Positions 53,475-62,531 of a DNA stretch of 64,000 nt are shown in pieces (position 1 is the first letter of the stretch; each line of letters opens with the position of its first letter). Position numbers and translations under genes: made by a program. Source of the stretch: Amphritea atlantica (GTDB lineage: Bacteria; Pseudomonadota; Gammaproteobacteria; Pseudomonadales; Balneatricaceae); contig NZ_FOGB01000002.1 in NCBI RefSeq assembly GCF_900111095.1, forward strand, positions 501,626-565,625. The letters run 5' to 3'. A model generated the notes under the pieces. The model was given only the letters and a program-made list of their open reading frames with translations, made no database searches and was not told the origin of the DNA.

Positions 53475-53885
53475 GTGAAGAGACTATCGATCGGGCTGGG
53501 CTCAGTTGTACTGTTGTCGGTTATCGCAGCCTATGCGGGTGACGACAGCGGGGAGGCAGCCACAACAGCGGCAAAGGCCGATACAGCGGTTAACAATGAA
53601 GCATCACGCCGTGAAGCAACGCGTGAGGCTATTCGTCGGGCTGTTCGTGGGGATGGTCTGCCGCAGGAAAAGATGGAGAAGAGTTATCAGTCGGTCAGTC
53701 ATGAAGAGATTGATCGCTATGTGGGTAGCTGGGTAAAACTGGAAACCTATTTCGGCCGTAAGGTTGAAGGTACGCTCAGAAGCGTCAATGGCAATACACT
53801 ATATATTGATGAACATCTGGGGCAGGGTAGCGCAAGTTATCCAATTGATAAAACCAAGCTTTCCGGGTTGAAAGTGTTGCGATAA
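53475..53885 (+). CDS. Secreted small protein of unknown function
   Basis: A 136-aa protein with a GTG start and a signal peptide (MKRLSIGLGSVVLLSVIAAYA). After an Ala-rich disordered stretch and a basic helix (SRREATREAIRRAVRG) comes a compact domain of about 60 residues (VGSWVKLETYFGRKVEGTLR, then VNGNTLYIDEHLGQGSASYP) that looks like a small beta-barrel of the SH3/Sm type. I do not recognise a named family. It ends 28 bp before xerD and is probably co-transcribed. Confidence 0.7.
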   Translation: MKRLSIGLGSVVLLSVIAAYAGDDSGEAATTAAKADTAVNNEASRREATREAIRRAVRGDGLPQEKMEKSYQSVSHEEIDRYVGSWVKLETYFGRKVEGTLRSVNGNTLYIDEHLGQGSASYPIDKTKLSGLKVLR

Positions 53886-53913
53886 CGCGTGCCCGATAAA
53901 GGATCTCTCCTGT

Positions 53914-54885
53914 GTGACTACCCAATTGTCTGATGCTGATCTTGTTGGCGATAACCCCGTAACAGATGCCCGTATGACGGCAGAGCATCCCTCTCCGCGC
54001 GACGCAGAATTGATTGAACACTATCTTGATGCCTTATGGCTTGAAAAGGGGCTGAGTAAGAATACCCTCAGCTCCTACCGTCGTGATCTGTCTATCTATG
54101 CCTGCTGGCTTAATAGTCGCCAGCTGTTTCTGTTGGAATCTTCCCGAACCGATCTTCAGAGTTACCTTAACTGGCGTGTTCGCCAGCGGATGAAAGCCAG
54201 TTCCACATCCCGCCTACTGTCGTGTTTGCGGGGTTTTTTTCGTTATCAGCTGCGTGAGGGAGTGCTAAGCGTTGACCCTACTCTGCAGGTTGAAAGTCCC
54301 AAACGGGGCAGGCCGCTGCCTAAAAGTCTGACTGAGGCCGAGGTTGAAGCGCTGTTGCAGGCGCCGGATCTGGGCGATGCGCTGGGCTTTCGCGACCGGG
54401 CGATGCTGGAGATGCTCTACTCTTCCGGTTTACGGGTCAGTGAACTGGTGGGGTTGCAATTATCCCAGATAAATCTGCGTCAGGGAGTGATCCGGGTTGT
54501 TGGTAAAGGGGATAAAGAGCGTCTGGTGCCGTTAGGCGATGAAGCTGCCGACTGGCTGCTGCGTTACCTTAAAGAGGCCCGTCCGGCGCTGATCAGCGAT
54601 TCAGGCAATGAGGTGGTTTTCCCCAGTCGCAGGGGGCAGCAGATGACCCGTCAGACCTTCTGGCACAGGATTAAGCGTCACGGCCTGACGGCAGGAGTGG
54701 CACAGCTGCCATCGCCCCATGTGTTGCGTCATGCTTTTGCCACTCATCTGTTAAATCATGGCGCTGACCTGCGGGTGGTGCAGCTGCTGTTGGGACACAG
54801 TGATCTGTCAACCACGCAGATCTATACGCATATTGCCCGTCATCGGTTACAATCTCTGCATCAACAGCATCACCCCCGGGGATGA
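53914..54885 (+). CDS. xerD: Site-specific tyrosine recombinase XerD
   Basis: A 323-aa recombinase (E. coli XerD is 298 aa). SAM-like N-domain EHYLDALWLEKGLSKNTLSS; catalytic residues Arg in YSSGLRVSELVG, His-x-x-Arg in HVLRHAFATHLL, His in LLGHSDLSTTQIY and the Tyr in TQIYTH. With XerC it resolves chromosome dimers at dif. The GTG at 53914 has AAAGGA eight bases ahead and adds about 20 N-terminal residues over the ATG at 53974; its neighbours dsbC and hom support the core-gene identity. Confidence 0.95.
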   Translation: MTTQLSDADLVGDNPVTDARMTAEHPSPRDAELIEHYLDALWLEKGLSKNTLSSYRRDLSIYACWLNSRQLFLLESSRTDLQSYLNWRVRQRMKASSTSRLLSCLRGFFRYQLREGVLSVDPTLQVESPKRGRPLPKSLTEAEVEALLQAPDLGDALGFRDRAMLEMLYSSGLRVSELVGLQLSQINLRQGVIRVVGKGDKERLVPLGDEAADWLLRYLKEARPALISDSGNEVVFPSRRGQQMTRQTFWHRIKRHGLTAGVAQLPSPHVLRHAFATHLLNHGADLRVVQLLLGHSDLSTTQIYTHIARHRLQSLHQQHHPRG

Positions 54886-54952
54886 CTTTAAAGATCGCAT
54901 TCAGGTTATTTTCAGTTTTCGCGGTTAGTCTGGAAACTAAGCGGCCTTTTTG

Positions 54953-54976
54953 GCGTCTTAAGAGCAGACGCTTTTT
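54953..54976 (+). terminator. Terminator after xerD
   Basis: Stem GCGTCT (54953-54958) / AGACGC (54966-54971) with a TAAGAGC loop, followed by T5. Confidence 0.8.
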
Positions 54977-55076
54977 CAGTAAAGGTTTTTGGGTTCAGAT
55001 TTTAAGGTATGCTTTAGCAAACTAAAGCGGCCGAAACGGGGTGCAAACAGACAACGCCCGGATAGTTGAGGACATT

Positions 55077-55817
55077 ATGCGAAAAATATTTTTTACCCTG
55101 GTAGCGATGACACTGCTGAGTTTCAATGCCTCAGCAGATGAAAGTAAGGAGGCGGCTATCCGTGCCGCACTGAGTTCGCTGAACAGCCAGGTTCCCATTG
55201 TAGCTGTAGCCGATGCTCAGTTCCCCGGCCTCTATGAAGTGACCCTGGCCAGTGGCGAAAAGTTGTATGTCAACGAGAGCGGCAGTCACTTTATTGTGGG
55301 TGAGGTGTATAAGGTTCAGGCGGATGGTCGTCTGGTTAATCTGACCGAAGAGGGTAAAAAAGCGGGTCGTATAGAGCAGCTGGCAAGTATTGCTCCAGAG
55401 GATATGATCATCTTTCCGGCCAAGGGGGAAACCAAGGCTCACATGACGGTTTTCACCGATACCGACTGCTTCTATTGCCGTAAGCTGCATAAAGAGATGG
55501 CACAGATTAATGCTCAGGGTATCGAGGTGCGTTATCTGGCGTTCCCCCGTGCCGGTGCAGGTTCTAAAACGCAAAAGGTGATGGATTCAATCTGGTGTGC
55601 CGATAAAGCGGATCAGGCTGAGCTGTTTACCCAGGCAAAGTCCGGCCGGACAATTCCCGCGCTGAGCTGTGATAACAGCCCGGTGATGAGTCAGTATGAA
55701 CTGGGCCAGAAGATGGGGGTCACCGGAACGCCCGCACTGGTGCTGCAGGATGGTACTCTGGTGCCTGGATATATGCCTGCCGCTCAGCTGGCAAAAATGC
55801 TGGGTGTGACGAACTGA
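55077..55817 (+). CDS. dsbC: Thiol:disulfide isomerase DsbC
   Basis: A 246-aa periplasmic isomerase. Signal peptide MRKIFFTLVAMTLLSFNASA; dimerisation domain about 25-85 (FPGLYEVTLASGEKLYVNES); thioredoxin domain with CFYC in FTDTDCFYCRKLHKEM and the cis-Pro in GVTGTPALVLQDG. It repairs wrong disulfides together with DsbD. The ATG at 55077 is chosen because it gives the signal peptide; no upstream extension is needed. Confidence 0.95.
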   Translation: MRKIFFTLVAMTLLSFNASADESKEAAIRAALSSLNSQVPIVAVADAQFPGLYEVTLASGEKLYVNESGSHFIVGEVYKVQADGRLVNLTEEGKKAGRIEQLASIAPEDMIIFPAKGETKAHMTVFTDTDCFYCRKLHKEMAQINAQGIEVRYLAFPRAGAGSKTQKVMDSIWCADKADQAELFTQAKSGRTIPALSCDNSPVMSQYELGQKMGVTGTPALVLQDGTLVPGYMPAAQLAKMLGVTN

Positions 55818-55841
55818 TACAGCTGGGTTTTATTGGTAAAC

Positions 55842-55865
55842 AGGGAGCCTCAGGCTCCCTTTTTT
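55842..55865 (+). terminator. Terminator after dsbC
   Basis: Stem AGGGAGCC (55842-55849) / GGCTCCCT (55853-55860) with a TCA loop, followed by T5. Confidence 0.92.
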
Positions 55866-56010
55866 GTGGCAAAACTTTTCGCAGTTTTTTTTAATCTCTG
55901 CCGGGCGCTGCATAGAGCTTGTGCCCTGTTTTCGTTATAATGCCTGCCTGTTTTTTAACCGCAGAAAAGTCTGCCACTCGAATGGCAAAGTAAAAGCGCG
56001 AGGTAATGGT

Positions 56011-57306
56011 TTGAAACCTGTAAAAGTTGGTATCTGTGGTCTTGGCACCGTTGGTGGCGGTACGTTCAATGTACTGAAACGCAACGCGGAAGAGATCTCC
56101 CGTCGTGCGGGTCGTAACATCGTTGTAGAATCGATTGGCGCCCGTCGTGTAAATCCCGATTGCGACACCTGGGGTACCCATATTACAGGGGATATTTTTG
56201 AGATTGCCACCAACCCCGAAATCGACATCGTTGTTGAGCTGATCGGTGGCTATGACACCGCGCTGAAGCTTGTGATGACTGCTATCGAAAACGGTAAGCA
56301 CGTTGTCACTGCCAACAAAGCACTGATCGCTGTGCATGGTAATGAGATCTTCGAAGCGGCGCAGAAAAAGAATGTGATGGTGGCGTTTGAAGCCTCCGTT
56401 GCCGGTGGTATTCCGGTGATCAAGGCGATTCGTGAAGGCCTTTCCGGTAATAAAATCAACTGGCTGGCGGGGATCATCAACGGCACTGGTAACTTCATCC
56501 TCACTGAGATGCGCGACAAAGGCCGTGACTTCGCCGATGTTCTGGCTGAAGCGCAGGCGCTTGGTTATGCCGAAGCCGACCCAACCTTCGACGTTGAGGG
56601 GATCGATGCGGCCCATAAACTGACTATACTGGCGTCTATCGCCTTTGGTATTCCGCTGCAGTTCGATAAAGCTTATACCGAAGGGATCAGCAATATCACC
56701 GCCGAAGATGTGCAGTATGCCGAGGAGCTGGGTTACCGTATTAAACATCTGGGTATCAGTCGTCGCACTGAGGCGGGTATTGAACTGCGGGTTCACCCCA
56801 CCATGATTCCGGAGAAAGCACTGCTGGCGAATGTGCATGGCGTCATGAACGCGGTGCTGGTGGATGGCGATGCTGTCGGTCAGACCATGTATTACGGTGC
56901 CGGTGCTGGCGCAGAGCCTACCGCCTCAGCGGTGGTGGCGGATATTGTTGATGTGGTTCGCACCCTGACCGCAGACCGGGATAACCGTGTGCCGCATCTG
57001 GCGTTCCAGCCTGGCAGCCTGTCTGCCCTGCCGATTTTGCCGGTTGATGCGATTGTCAGTGGCTATTATCTGCGTCTGACCGTTAATGAGAAGCCCGGTG
57101 TTCTGGCTAAGGTCGCGTCAATTCTGAGCGAGGCTGAGATCAGCATTGATGCAATCGTGCAGAAAGAAACCCATCAGCAGCAGGTACCGATCATCATTCT
57201 GACTCAGGATGTTGAAGAGAAGCGGATGAATGCGGCGATTGCTCAGATTGAAGCGCTGGCTGACGTGAATGAACCGGTTACCCGTATCCGTGTTGAACAT
57301 CTGTAA
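56011..57306 (+). CDS. hom: Homoserine dehydrogenase
   Basis: A 431-aa enzyme that makes homoserine for threonine and methionine. The NAD(P) loop is VGICGLGTVGGGTFNVL; the catalytic domain holds VTANKALIAVHGNEIFEA and INWLAGIINGTGNFILTEM; an ACT domain closes it (YYLRLTVNEKPGVLAKVASI) and should give threonine feedback. The start is TTG 56011, encoding M-KPVKVGICG, with GAGG upstream; this matches the Pseudomonas N-terminus. A TATAAT at 55936-55941 lies 70 nt ahead. Longer in-frame sequence upstream runs through that promoter and is not part of the protein. Confidence 0.95.
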   Translation: MKPVKVGICGLGTVGGGTFNVLKRNAEEISRRAGRNIVVESIGARRVNPDCDTWGTHITGDIFEIATNPEIDIVVELIGGYDTALKLVMTAIENGKHVVTANKALIAVHGNEIFEAAQKKNVMVAFEASVAGGIPVIKAIREGLSGNKINWLAGIINGTGNFILTEMRDKGRDFADVLAEAQALGYAEADPTFDVEGIDAAHKLTILASIAFGIPLQFDKAYTEGISNITAEDVQYAEELGYRIKHLGISRRTEAGIELRVHPTMIPEKALLANVHGVMNAVLVDGDAVGQTMYYGAGAGAEPTASAVVADIVDVVRTLTADRDNRVPHLAFQPGSLSALPILPVDAIVSGYYLRLTVNEKPGVLAKVASILSEAEISIDAIVQKETHQQQVPIIILTQDVEEKRMNAAIAQIEALADVNEPVTRIRVEHL

Positions 57307-57334
57307 GGCAACCGCAAGAGCAGGAATTTAGACA

Positions 57335-58729
57335 GTGAAATATATCTCTACCCGGGGTCAGGCCCCCGCACTGAATTTTGAAGAAGTACTGCTGGCCGGT
57401 CTGGCCAGCGATGGTGGCCTCTATGTGCCGGAAGTTCTGCCAACATTCAGTCAAGAGGAGATCGCCTCCTGGGCGGGTCTGCCTTACAACGAGTTGGCAT
57501 ACAACATTATCAAGCCGTTTGTTGCTGACTGTGTGGAAGACAACGATCTGAAACAGATGATCGATGATACCTATGCTGGCTTTAACCACATCGCCGTAGC
57601 GCCGTTGAAAGAGCTGGGTACCAATGAGTGGGTGCTGGAACTGTTTCACGGCCCGACGCTGGCATTTAAAGACTTTGCCCTGCAACTTCTTGGGCGGCTG
57701 ATGGATTATGCCCTGAGCAAGCGTCAGGAACGTCTGGTGATTATGGGAGCGACCTCCGGAGATACCGGTTCTGCCGCGATTGAGGGCTGTCGCCACAGTG
57801 ACCATCTGGATATCTTTATTCTGCACCCTTACAACCGGGTGTCTGAAGTCCAGCGTAAGCAGATGACCACGATTCTTGAAGATAATGTCTTCAATATCGC
57901 TCTGGAAGGTAACTTCGATGATTGTCAGGAGATGGTTAAAGACAGTTTTGCCAACCAGGATTTTCTCGGCGGGCGTAAGCTGGGTGCAGTGAACTCGATC
58001 AACTGGGCGCGTATTATGTCCCAGATCGTTTACTACTTCTCCGCCTCCCTGGCGGTCGGTGGACCACACCGTGAAGTGGCATTCTCTGTGCCGACCGGTA
58101 ATTTTGGCGATATTTTTGCTGGCTATCTGGCAAAGCAGATGGGTCTGCCGATCAGTCAACTGGTGGTGGCTACGAATAAGAACGATATCCTGCACCGGGT
58201 TATCTCTGGCAACGATATGAGTAAGGGTGAGCTGGTGCATACCCTGTCTCCGTCAATGGATATCATGGTGTCGTCTAACTTTGAGCGTCTGCTGTTCGAT
58301 GTTTACGGCCGTGATGGTGCAGCGATCAGTGAACTGATGGCTAAGTTTAAAACGCAGCCTGTGCAGTTGGATCAAGCGCGCTGGGAAGCGGTGCGTGAAC
58401 TGTTCGATAGCTATGCCTGCGATGACGAGGCGACCTGTGAAGTGATCGCTAAAGTGGCCGCTGAGACCGGTTACCTGCTGGATCCGCATACCGCCATCGG
58501 CGTTGCTGCCGGTCGTGAATGTAATCGCGATGCCAGTGTGCCGATGATTGTGCTGTCCACTGCGCATCCGGTTAAATTCCCAGAAGCCGTGCTGAAAGCA
58601 GGCCTCGAATCACCTCAGCTGCCGACCCATATGGCGGATCTGTTTGAGCGTGAAGAGCGGTTTACCGTGTTGCCCAATCAACTGGCAACAGTGCAGCAGT
58701 TTGTTGCAGATAACGTCCACGAAAAGTAA
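57335..58729 (+). CDS. thrC: Threonine synthase
   Basis: A 464-aa PLP enzyme converting O-phosphohomoserine to threonine. GTG start (MKYISTRGQAPALNFEEVLL); the PLP lysine is in LFHGPTLAFKDFALQLLGR; the phosphate loop is MGATSGDTGSAAIEGC; VPTGNFGDIFAGYLAKQMGL follows. It lies 28 bp after hom in one operon. Confidence 0.97.
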   Translation: MKYISTRGQAPALNFEEVLLAGLASDGGLYVPEVLPTFSQEEIASWAGLPYNELAYNIIKPFVADCVEDNDLKQMIDDTYAGFNHIAVAPLKELGTNEWVLELFHGPTLAFKDFALQLLGRLMDYALSKRQERLVIMGATSGDTGSAAIEGCRHSDHLDIFILHPYNRVSEVQRKQMTTILEDNVFNIALEGNFDDCQEMVKDSFANQDFLGGRKLGAVNSINWARIMSQIVYYFSASLAVGGPHREVAFSVPTGNFGDIFAGYLAKQMGLPISQLVVATNKNDILHRVISGNDMSKGELVHTLSPSMDIMVSSNFERLLFDVYGRDGAAISELMAKFKTQPVQLDQARWEAVRELFDSYACDDEATCEVIAKVAAETGYLLDPHTAIGVAAGRECNRDASVPMIVLSTAHPVKFPEAVLKAGLESPQLPTHMADLFEREERFTVLPNQLATVQQFVADNVHEK

Positions 58730-58749
58730 TTACTTGCTGCTTTGATAAT

Positions 58750-58785
58750 AGCCCGTTAGAGTCTCAGGCTTTAACGGGCTTTTTA
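58750..58785 (+). terminator. Terminator after thrC
   Basis: Stem AGCCCGTTA (58750-58758) / TAACGGGCT (58772-58780) followed by TTTTATT. Confidence 0.88.
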
Positions 58786-58801
58786 TTGGGGGATAATAAG
58801 C

Positions 58802-59611
58802 ATGGACCTGTTTTTTCTGTTGTCGAAAGGTTTCTGGGTGTTAGCCAATCCAGGCAATCTGCTGATTCTGATACTGGTGATTGCGTTGTTTAAGGGCTGG
58901 CGGGCACTCTCTTCGGCGGTGGCATTCTGTCTGTTGCTGATTACCTTCTATCCGGTCGGCGATCTGCTGCTGCAGCCGCTGGAAAAGCGCTTCGCTCCAC
59001 CGCAGGTGTTGCCGGATGAAATTGCCGGCATTATCGTCTTGGGGGGCGCAGAGGAAGCAGAGTTAAGTTCAATCTGGAACCAGCCCCAGTTTAATATGGC
59101 GGCGGAACGGGATATGCTGATGTTGCCGCTGATGCAGCGTTATACCGATGTTCCGGTTATTCTTACCGGTGGTTCAGGCTCGGTACGTAAGCCTGAGTTT
59201 CGCGGTGCCGATGTGCAGCAAACCTGGTTGCAGCAACAGCAGTTAGATAAACAGGTTATCTTTGAACGGGATTCCCGCAACACCTTCGAAAATGCCATCT
59301 ATAGTCAGGGCGTTTTGCCGCCGGGTGCCGATTATGCTGATCCGCGGGGCTGGTTGCTGGTGACCTCTGCGTTTCATATGCCGCGTTCAGTGGGCATCTT
59401 TCGTGGCCAGGGTTGGAATGTAATCCCCTATCCTGTTGATTATTACTCAAAACCTGCCGGGCTGAACAGCTGGCGGGCTGACCTTGGCCGTAATCTGTAT
59501 GAGCTGTCTATCGGGGTGCGAGAATGGATCGGTCTGGGCGCTTACTATGTGACCGATAAAACCGATGAGCTGTTCCCTTCCGCGAATCTGGATATCAGTC
59601 TGAATGAGTGA
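58802..59611 (+). CDS. YdcF/ElyC-like DUF218 protein
   Basis: A 269-aa inner-membrane protein. Two N-terminal helices (LLILILVIALFKGW, ALSSAVAFCLLLITFYP) precede a DUF218 domain: IAGIIVLGGAEEAELSS, VPVILTGGSGSVRKPEF, ERDSRNTFENAIYSQGVL and LLVTSAFHMPRSVGIFRGQG. ElyC/SanA-type members affect envelope integrity and undecaprenyl-phosphate use; the exact reaction is unknown. The stop overlaps recJ by 8 bp. Confidence 0.88.
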   Translation: MDLFFLLSKGFWVLANPGNLLILILVIALFKGWRALSSAVAFCLLLITFYPVGDLLLQPLEKRFAPPQVLPDEIAGIIVLGGAEEAELSSIWNQPQFNMAAERDMLMLPLMQRYTDVPVILTGGSGSVRKPEFRGADVQQTWLQQQQLDKQVIFERDSRNTFENAIYSQGVLPPGADYADPRGWLLVTSAFHMPRSVGIFRGQGWNVIPYPVDYYSKPAGLNSWRADLGRNLYELSIGVREWIGLGAYYVTDKTDELFPSANLDISLNE

Positions 59612-61337
59612 ACTCATCATCCGTCGCCGCGAGGCCGACCCGAACAGTAAAGTCTTCAGTCAGGTGCACCCATTGCTGGCACGTATTTACGCCAGTCGCG
59701 GCCTGGATGATGCTGAGGCTCTGGGACGCAGCCTGCAACAGCTGCAAACCGGCCGGGATATGCTCGGCCTGGCTCAGGCGGTCAAACGACTGCTTCTGGC
59801 GTTGCAGCAGGATCAGCATATCCTGATTATTGGCGACTTTGATTGCGATGGTGCTACCAGTACTGCGCTGGCTGTACTGGGGCTGGGCATGATGGGGGCC
59901 AACCGGGTCAGCTATCTGGTGCCCAACCGGTTTGAGTTTGGTTATGGCCTTAGTCCGGAGATCGTCAGGGTGGCGGCACAGCAACAGCCGGACCTGATTA
60001 TCACCGTGGATAACGGCATCTCCAGTGTCAGCGGTGTCGCTGAAGCGAATGCGTTGGGCATCGATGTATTGATTACCGACCACCATCTGCCCGGGGATCA
60101 GTTACCGGATGCCTGTGCCATTGTAAACCCGAATCAGCCGGGTTGTGACTTCAGCGAGAAATCCACCTGTGGCGTGGGAGTCATCTTCTATGTGATGACG
60201 GCATTGCGCCGGGCGTTGGAAGAGCTGAACTGGTTTGAACAGCGAGGCCTTGCTAAACCCAATCTGGCATCGCTGCTGGATCTGGTGGCGCTGGGGACGG
60301 TCGCCGATGTTGTGCCGCTGGAACAGAATAACCGCACCCTGGTCTATCAGGGATTACAACGCATCCGCTCGGGCAAAGCCCGGCCGGGCATTATGGCGCT
60401 GATTGATATTAGCGGTCGTCAGCGCAGCCGCCTCAGCGCAACGGATCTTGGCTTTGCCCTGGCGCCGCGTTTGAATGCTGCGGGCCGTCTGGACGATATG
60501 TCGATCGGTATCGAATGTTTGCTGACCAATGATTCCGATCGGGCTCAGAAACTGGCGCTGCAGCTGGACACCCTGAATCAGGAGCGCCGGGGGATCGAGC
60601 AGGAGATGCAGCAGCAGGCGGTGGCATTGCTGGATGAGTTGCAGCTGGACGCCGAGGGGGCATTGCCTTTTGGGCTTTGTCTCTACGATCCGGACTGGCA
60701 CCAGGGCGTTATCGGTATCCTGGCATCGAGAATTAAAGAGAAGCTTAACCGCCCGGTGGTAGCCTTTGCCATGGGTGATGCGGGTGAACTGAAAGGTTCT
60801 GCACGCTCGGTCCCCGGATTTCATATCCGTGATGGACTGGATGCGGTGGCGGCGAAACATCCAGAGCTGTTGAAGAAGTTTGGCGGCCATGCGATGGCTG
60901 CCGGTATGACCATCGCAGCCGACAATCTGGGGTTGTTTCAACAGGCGTTTGATGCCGAGGTGCGGCGTCAGCTGAGCGCTGAACAGTTGCAGCATGCGGT
61001 GCTGACCGATGGTTGTTTATCCGGTGCTGAGTTGTCGATGGAGATGGCTGAACTACTGCGTGAGTCTGGTCCCTGGGGACATCAGTTTCCAGAACCTTTG
61101 TTTGATGGCGAGTTCTCCCTGTTGCAGCAACGGATCGTCGGCCAGCGGCACCTGAAATTGGTGCTGATGGAACCCGCCAGCGGTATCGCCATTGATGCGA
61201 TCCACTTTAATGCGGATACTACACTCTGGCCCAATGATTCCATTCAGCGGGTTCGCGCTGTTTATCGACTCGACGTAAATGAGTTTCGCGGGCAACGCAG
61301 CCTGCAACTGATGATTGACCACCTGCTGCCTCTCTGA
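59604..61337 (+). CDS. recJ: Single-stranded-DNA exonuclease RecJ
   Basis: A 577-aa DHH-family 5'-3' exonuclease. Mn2+ motifs are IIGDFDCDGATSTALAVL, ITVDNGISSVSG and LITDHHLPGDQLPDA; the DHHA1 part has LKGSARSVPGFHIRDGLDAV and FGGHAMAAGMTI. It acts in RecFOR recombination and mismatch and base-excision repair. Neighbours thrC and nfo fit the common order. Confidence 0.96.
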   Translation: MSELIIRRREADPNSKVFSQVHPLLARIYASRGLDDAEALGRSLQQLQTGRDMLGLAQAVKRLLLALQQDQHILIIGDFDCDGATSTALAVLGLGMMGANRVSYLVPNRFEFGYGLSPEIVRVAAQQQPDLIITVDNGISSVSGVAEANALGIDVLITDHHLPGDQLPDACAIVNPNQPGCDFSEKSTCGVGVIFYVMTALRRALEELNWFEQRGLAKPNLASLLDLVALGTVADVVPLEQNNRTLVYQGLQRIRSGKARPGIMALIDISGRQRSRLSATDLGFALAPRLNAAGRLDDMSIGIECLLTNDSDRAQKLALQLDTLNQERRGIEQEMQQQAVALLDELQLDAEGALPFGLCLYDPDWHQGVIGILASRIKEKLNRPVVAFAMGDAGELKGSARSVPGFHIRDGLDAVAAKHPELLKKFGGHAMAAGMTIAADNLGLFQQAFDAEVRRQLSAEQLQHAVLTDGCLSGAELSMEMAELLRESGPWGHQFPEPLFDGEFSLLQQRIVGQRHLKLVLMEPASGIAIDAIHFNADTTLWPNDSIQRVRAVYRLDVNEFRGQRSLQLMIDHLLPL

Positions 61338-61386
61338 TCTGGCAGCTATTTTTGATGAAGAGCTATTTTTTTAAGAGAATTACACC

Positions 61387-61569
61387 ATGAATGATTTTAC
61401 CCTGGACGAACTGAACACCCTGGTTGCTGTATTTGAGAAGGCCGGTGTTAGCGATGATGGCAGTGCTGAAGCGCTGATGTTCAGTCGTATTAAAACCGCA
61501 CAGGCAGAGCGTGCTGAACTGGAAAGTATGGACTTTGATGATTGTCTTGGCGGTGCCTGCAAGCTGTGA
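61387..61569 (+). CDS. Small acidic protein of unknown function
   Basis: A 60-aa [63 protein letters not shown]. It is strongly acidic, mostly helical in appearance, and ends with a CX4C pair. I do not recognise it. Its stop shares bases with the GTG start of nfo (GTGA), so translation of the two is coupled. That coupling and protein-like composition make it a likely real gene. Confidence 0.6.
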   Translation: MNDFTLDELNTLVAVFEKAGVSDDGSAEALMFSRIKTAQAERAELESMDFDDCLGGACKL

Positions 61570-62435
61570 GTCGCGCTTTTTTGAATTATTTTGTCGGTGC
61601 CCATGTCAGCGCTAGCGGCGGGGTTGAAAATGCCCCGCTCAACGCTGCTAAACTCGGTGCCAATGCATTTGCCCTGTTTACTAAAAACCAGCGTCGCTGG
61701 GAGGCAAAGCCTCTTACCAAAGGCAATATCACTAAGTTTCGTGATAGCTGTGAACGCTTAGGCTTTGCGCCTGAACAGATCCTCCCCCATGACAGCTATC
61801 TGATCAATCTGGGGCATCCGGAACCTGAGGCGTTAGAAAAATCCCGGGCCGCGTTTATTGACGAACTGCAGCGCTGTGAACAGCTGGGTTTGTGCTACCT
61901 CAACTTTCACCCCGGCAGTCATCTGCGCAAGGTGGATGAGGAGACCTGCCTTAACACCATCGCTGAATCGATCAATATCGCCCTGGATAAAACCACTGGC
62001 GTGACCGCCGTGATCGAGAATACCGCCGGTCAGGGCAGTAATCTGGGCTGTCGCTTCGAACATCTGGCCCATATTATCGCTGGGGTGGAAGACAAAAGCC
62101 GGGTCGCTGTTTGCCTCGATACCTGCCACACTTTTGCTTCGGGTTACGACCTGCGTGACCGGGCTGACTGCGAGCAGACCTTCGCTGAGTTTGAACGGAT
62201 TGTCGGTTTTGACTATCTCAAAGGGATGCACCTGAATGACTCCAAAACGGCGTTCGACAGCCGTAAAGACCGCCACCATAGTCTGGGGATGGGCGAGATC
62301 GGTCTGGAAGTGTTCCGCTTTATCATGTCCGACGACCGTTTTCGCGGTATTCCGCTGGTGCTGGAAACTATCGATGAGACGATCTGGGCAGAAGAGATCC
62401 AGATGTTGCGAGGATTTACTGATCTGAATTGGTAA
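61566..62435 (+). CDS. nfo: Endonuclease IV (AP endonuclease)
   Basis: A 289-aa TIM-barrel enzyme that cuts at abasic sites and processes blocked 3' ends. Motifs: [81 protein letters not shown] and [20 protein letters not shown], which hold the zinc ligands. GTG 61566 overlaps the preceding stop; a TTG at 61581 would give [10 protein letters not shown], closer to the E. coli start. Confidence 0.96.
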   Translation: MSRAFLNYFVGAHVSASGGVENAPLNAAKLGANAFALFTKNQRRWEAKPLTKGNITKFRDSCERLGFAPEQILPHDSYLINLGHPEPEALEKSRAAFIDELQRCEQLGLCYLNFHPGSHLRKVDEETCLNTIAESINIALDKTTGVTAVIENTAGQGSNLGCRFEHLAHIIAGVEDKSRVAVCLDTCHTFASGYDLRDRADCEQTFAEFERIVGFDYLKGMHLNDSKTAFDSRKDRHHSLGMGEIGLEVFRFIMSDDRFRGIPLVLETIDETIWAEEIQMLRGFTDLNW

Positions 62436-62456
62436 ATAGCCTGTACGGCATGCAAC

Positions 62457-62484
62457 TTGCTGTATAAAATAACACCTATATAGT
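62457..62484 (+). promoter_or_regulatory. Candidate promoter of vgrG
   Basis: TTGCTG (62457-62462), 16-bp spacer, TATAGT (62479-62484). A hairpin AGGGGC/GCCCCT at 62493-62510 follows in the leader; it could instead be a weak nfo terminator. Confidence 0.45.
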
Positions 62485-62531
62485 TTACCGACAGGGGCCT
62501 GGAAGCCCCTCTCCGTTAAAAGGATTTAACG

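Noticed and set aside
55864..56010. A 49-codon N-terminal extension of homoserine dehydrogenase
   Set aside because: It crosses the dsbC terminator T-run and a TATAAT promoter element and has no family resemblance; TTG 56011 gives the normal N-terminus.
55891..58240. Long minus-strand frames opposite hom and thrC (about 315 and 320 codons)
   Set aside because: Both are antisense to genes with complete family matches and lack credible starts or promoters.
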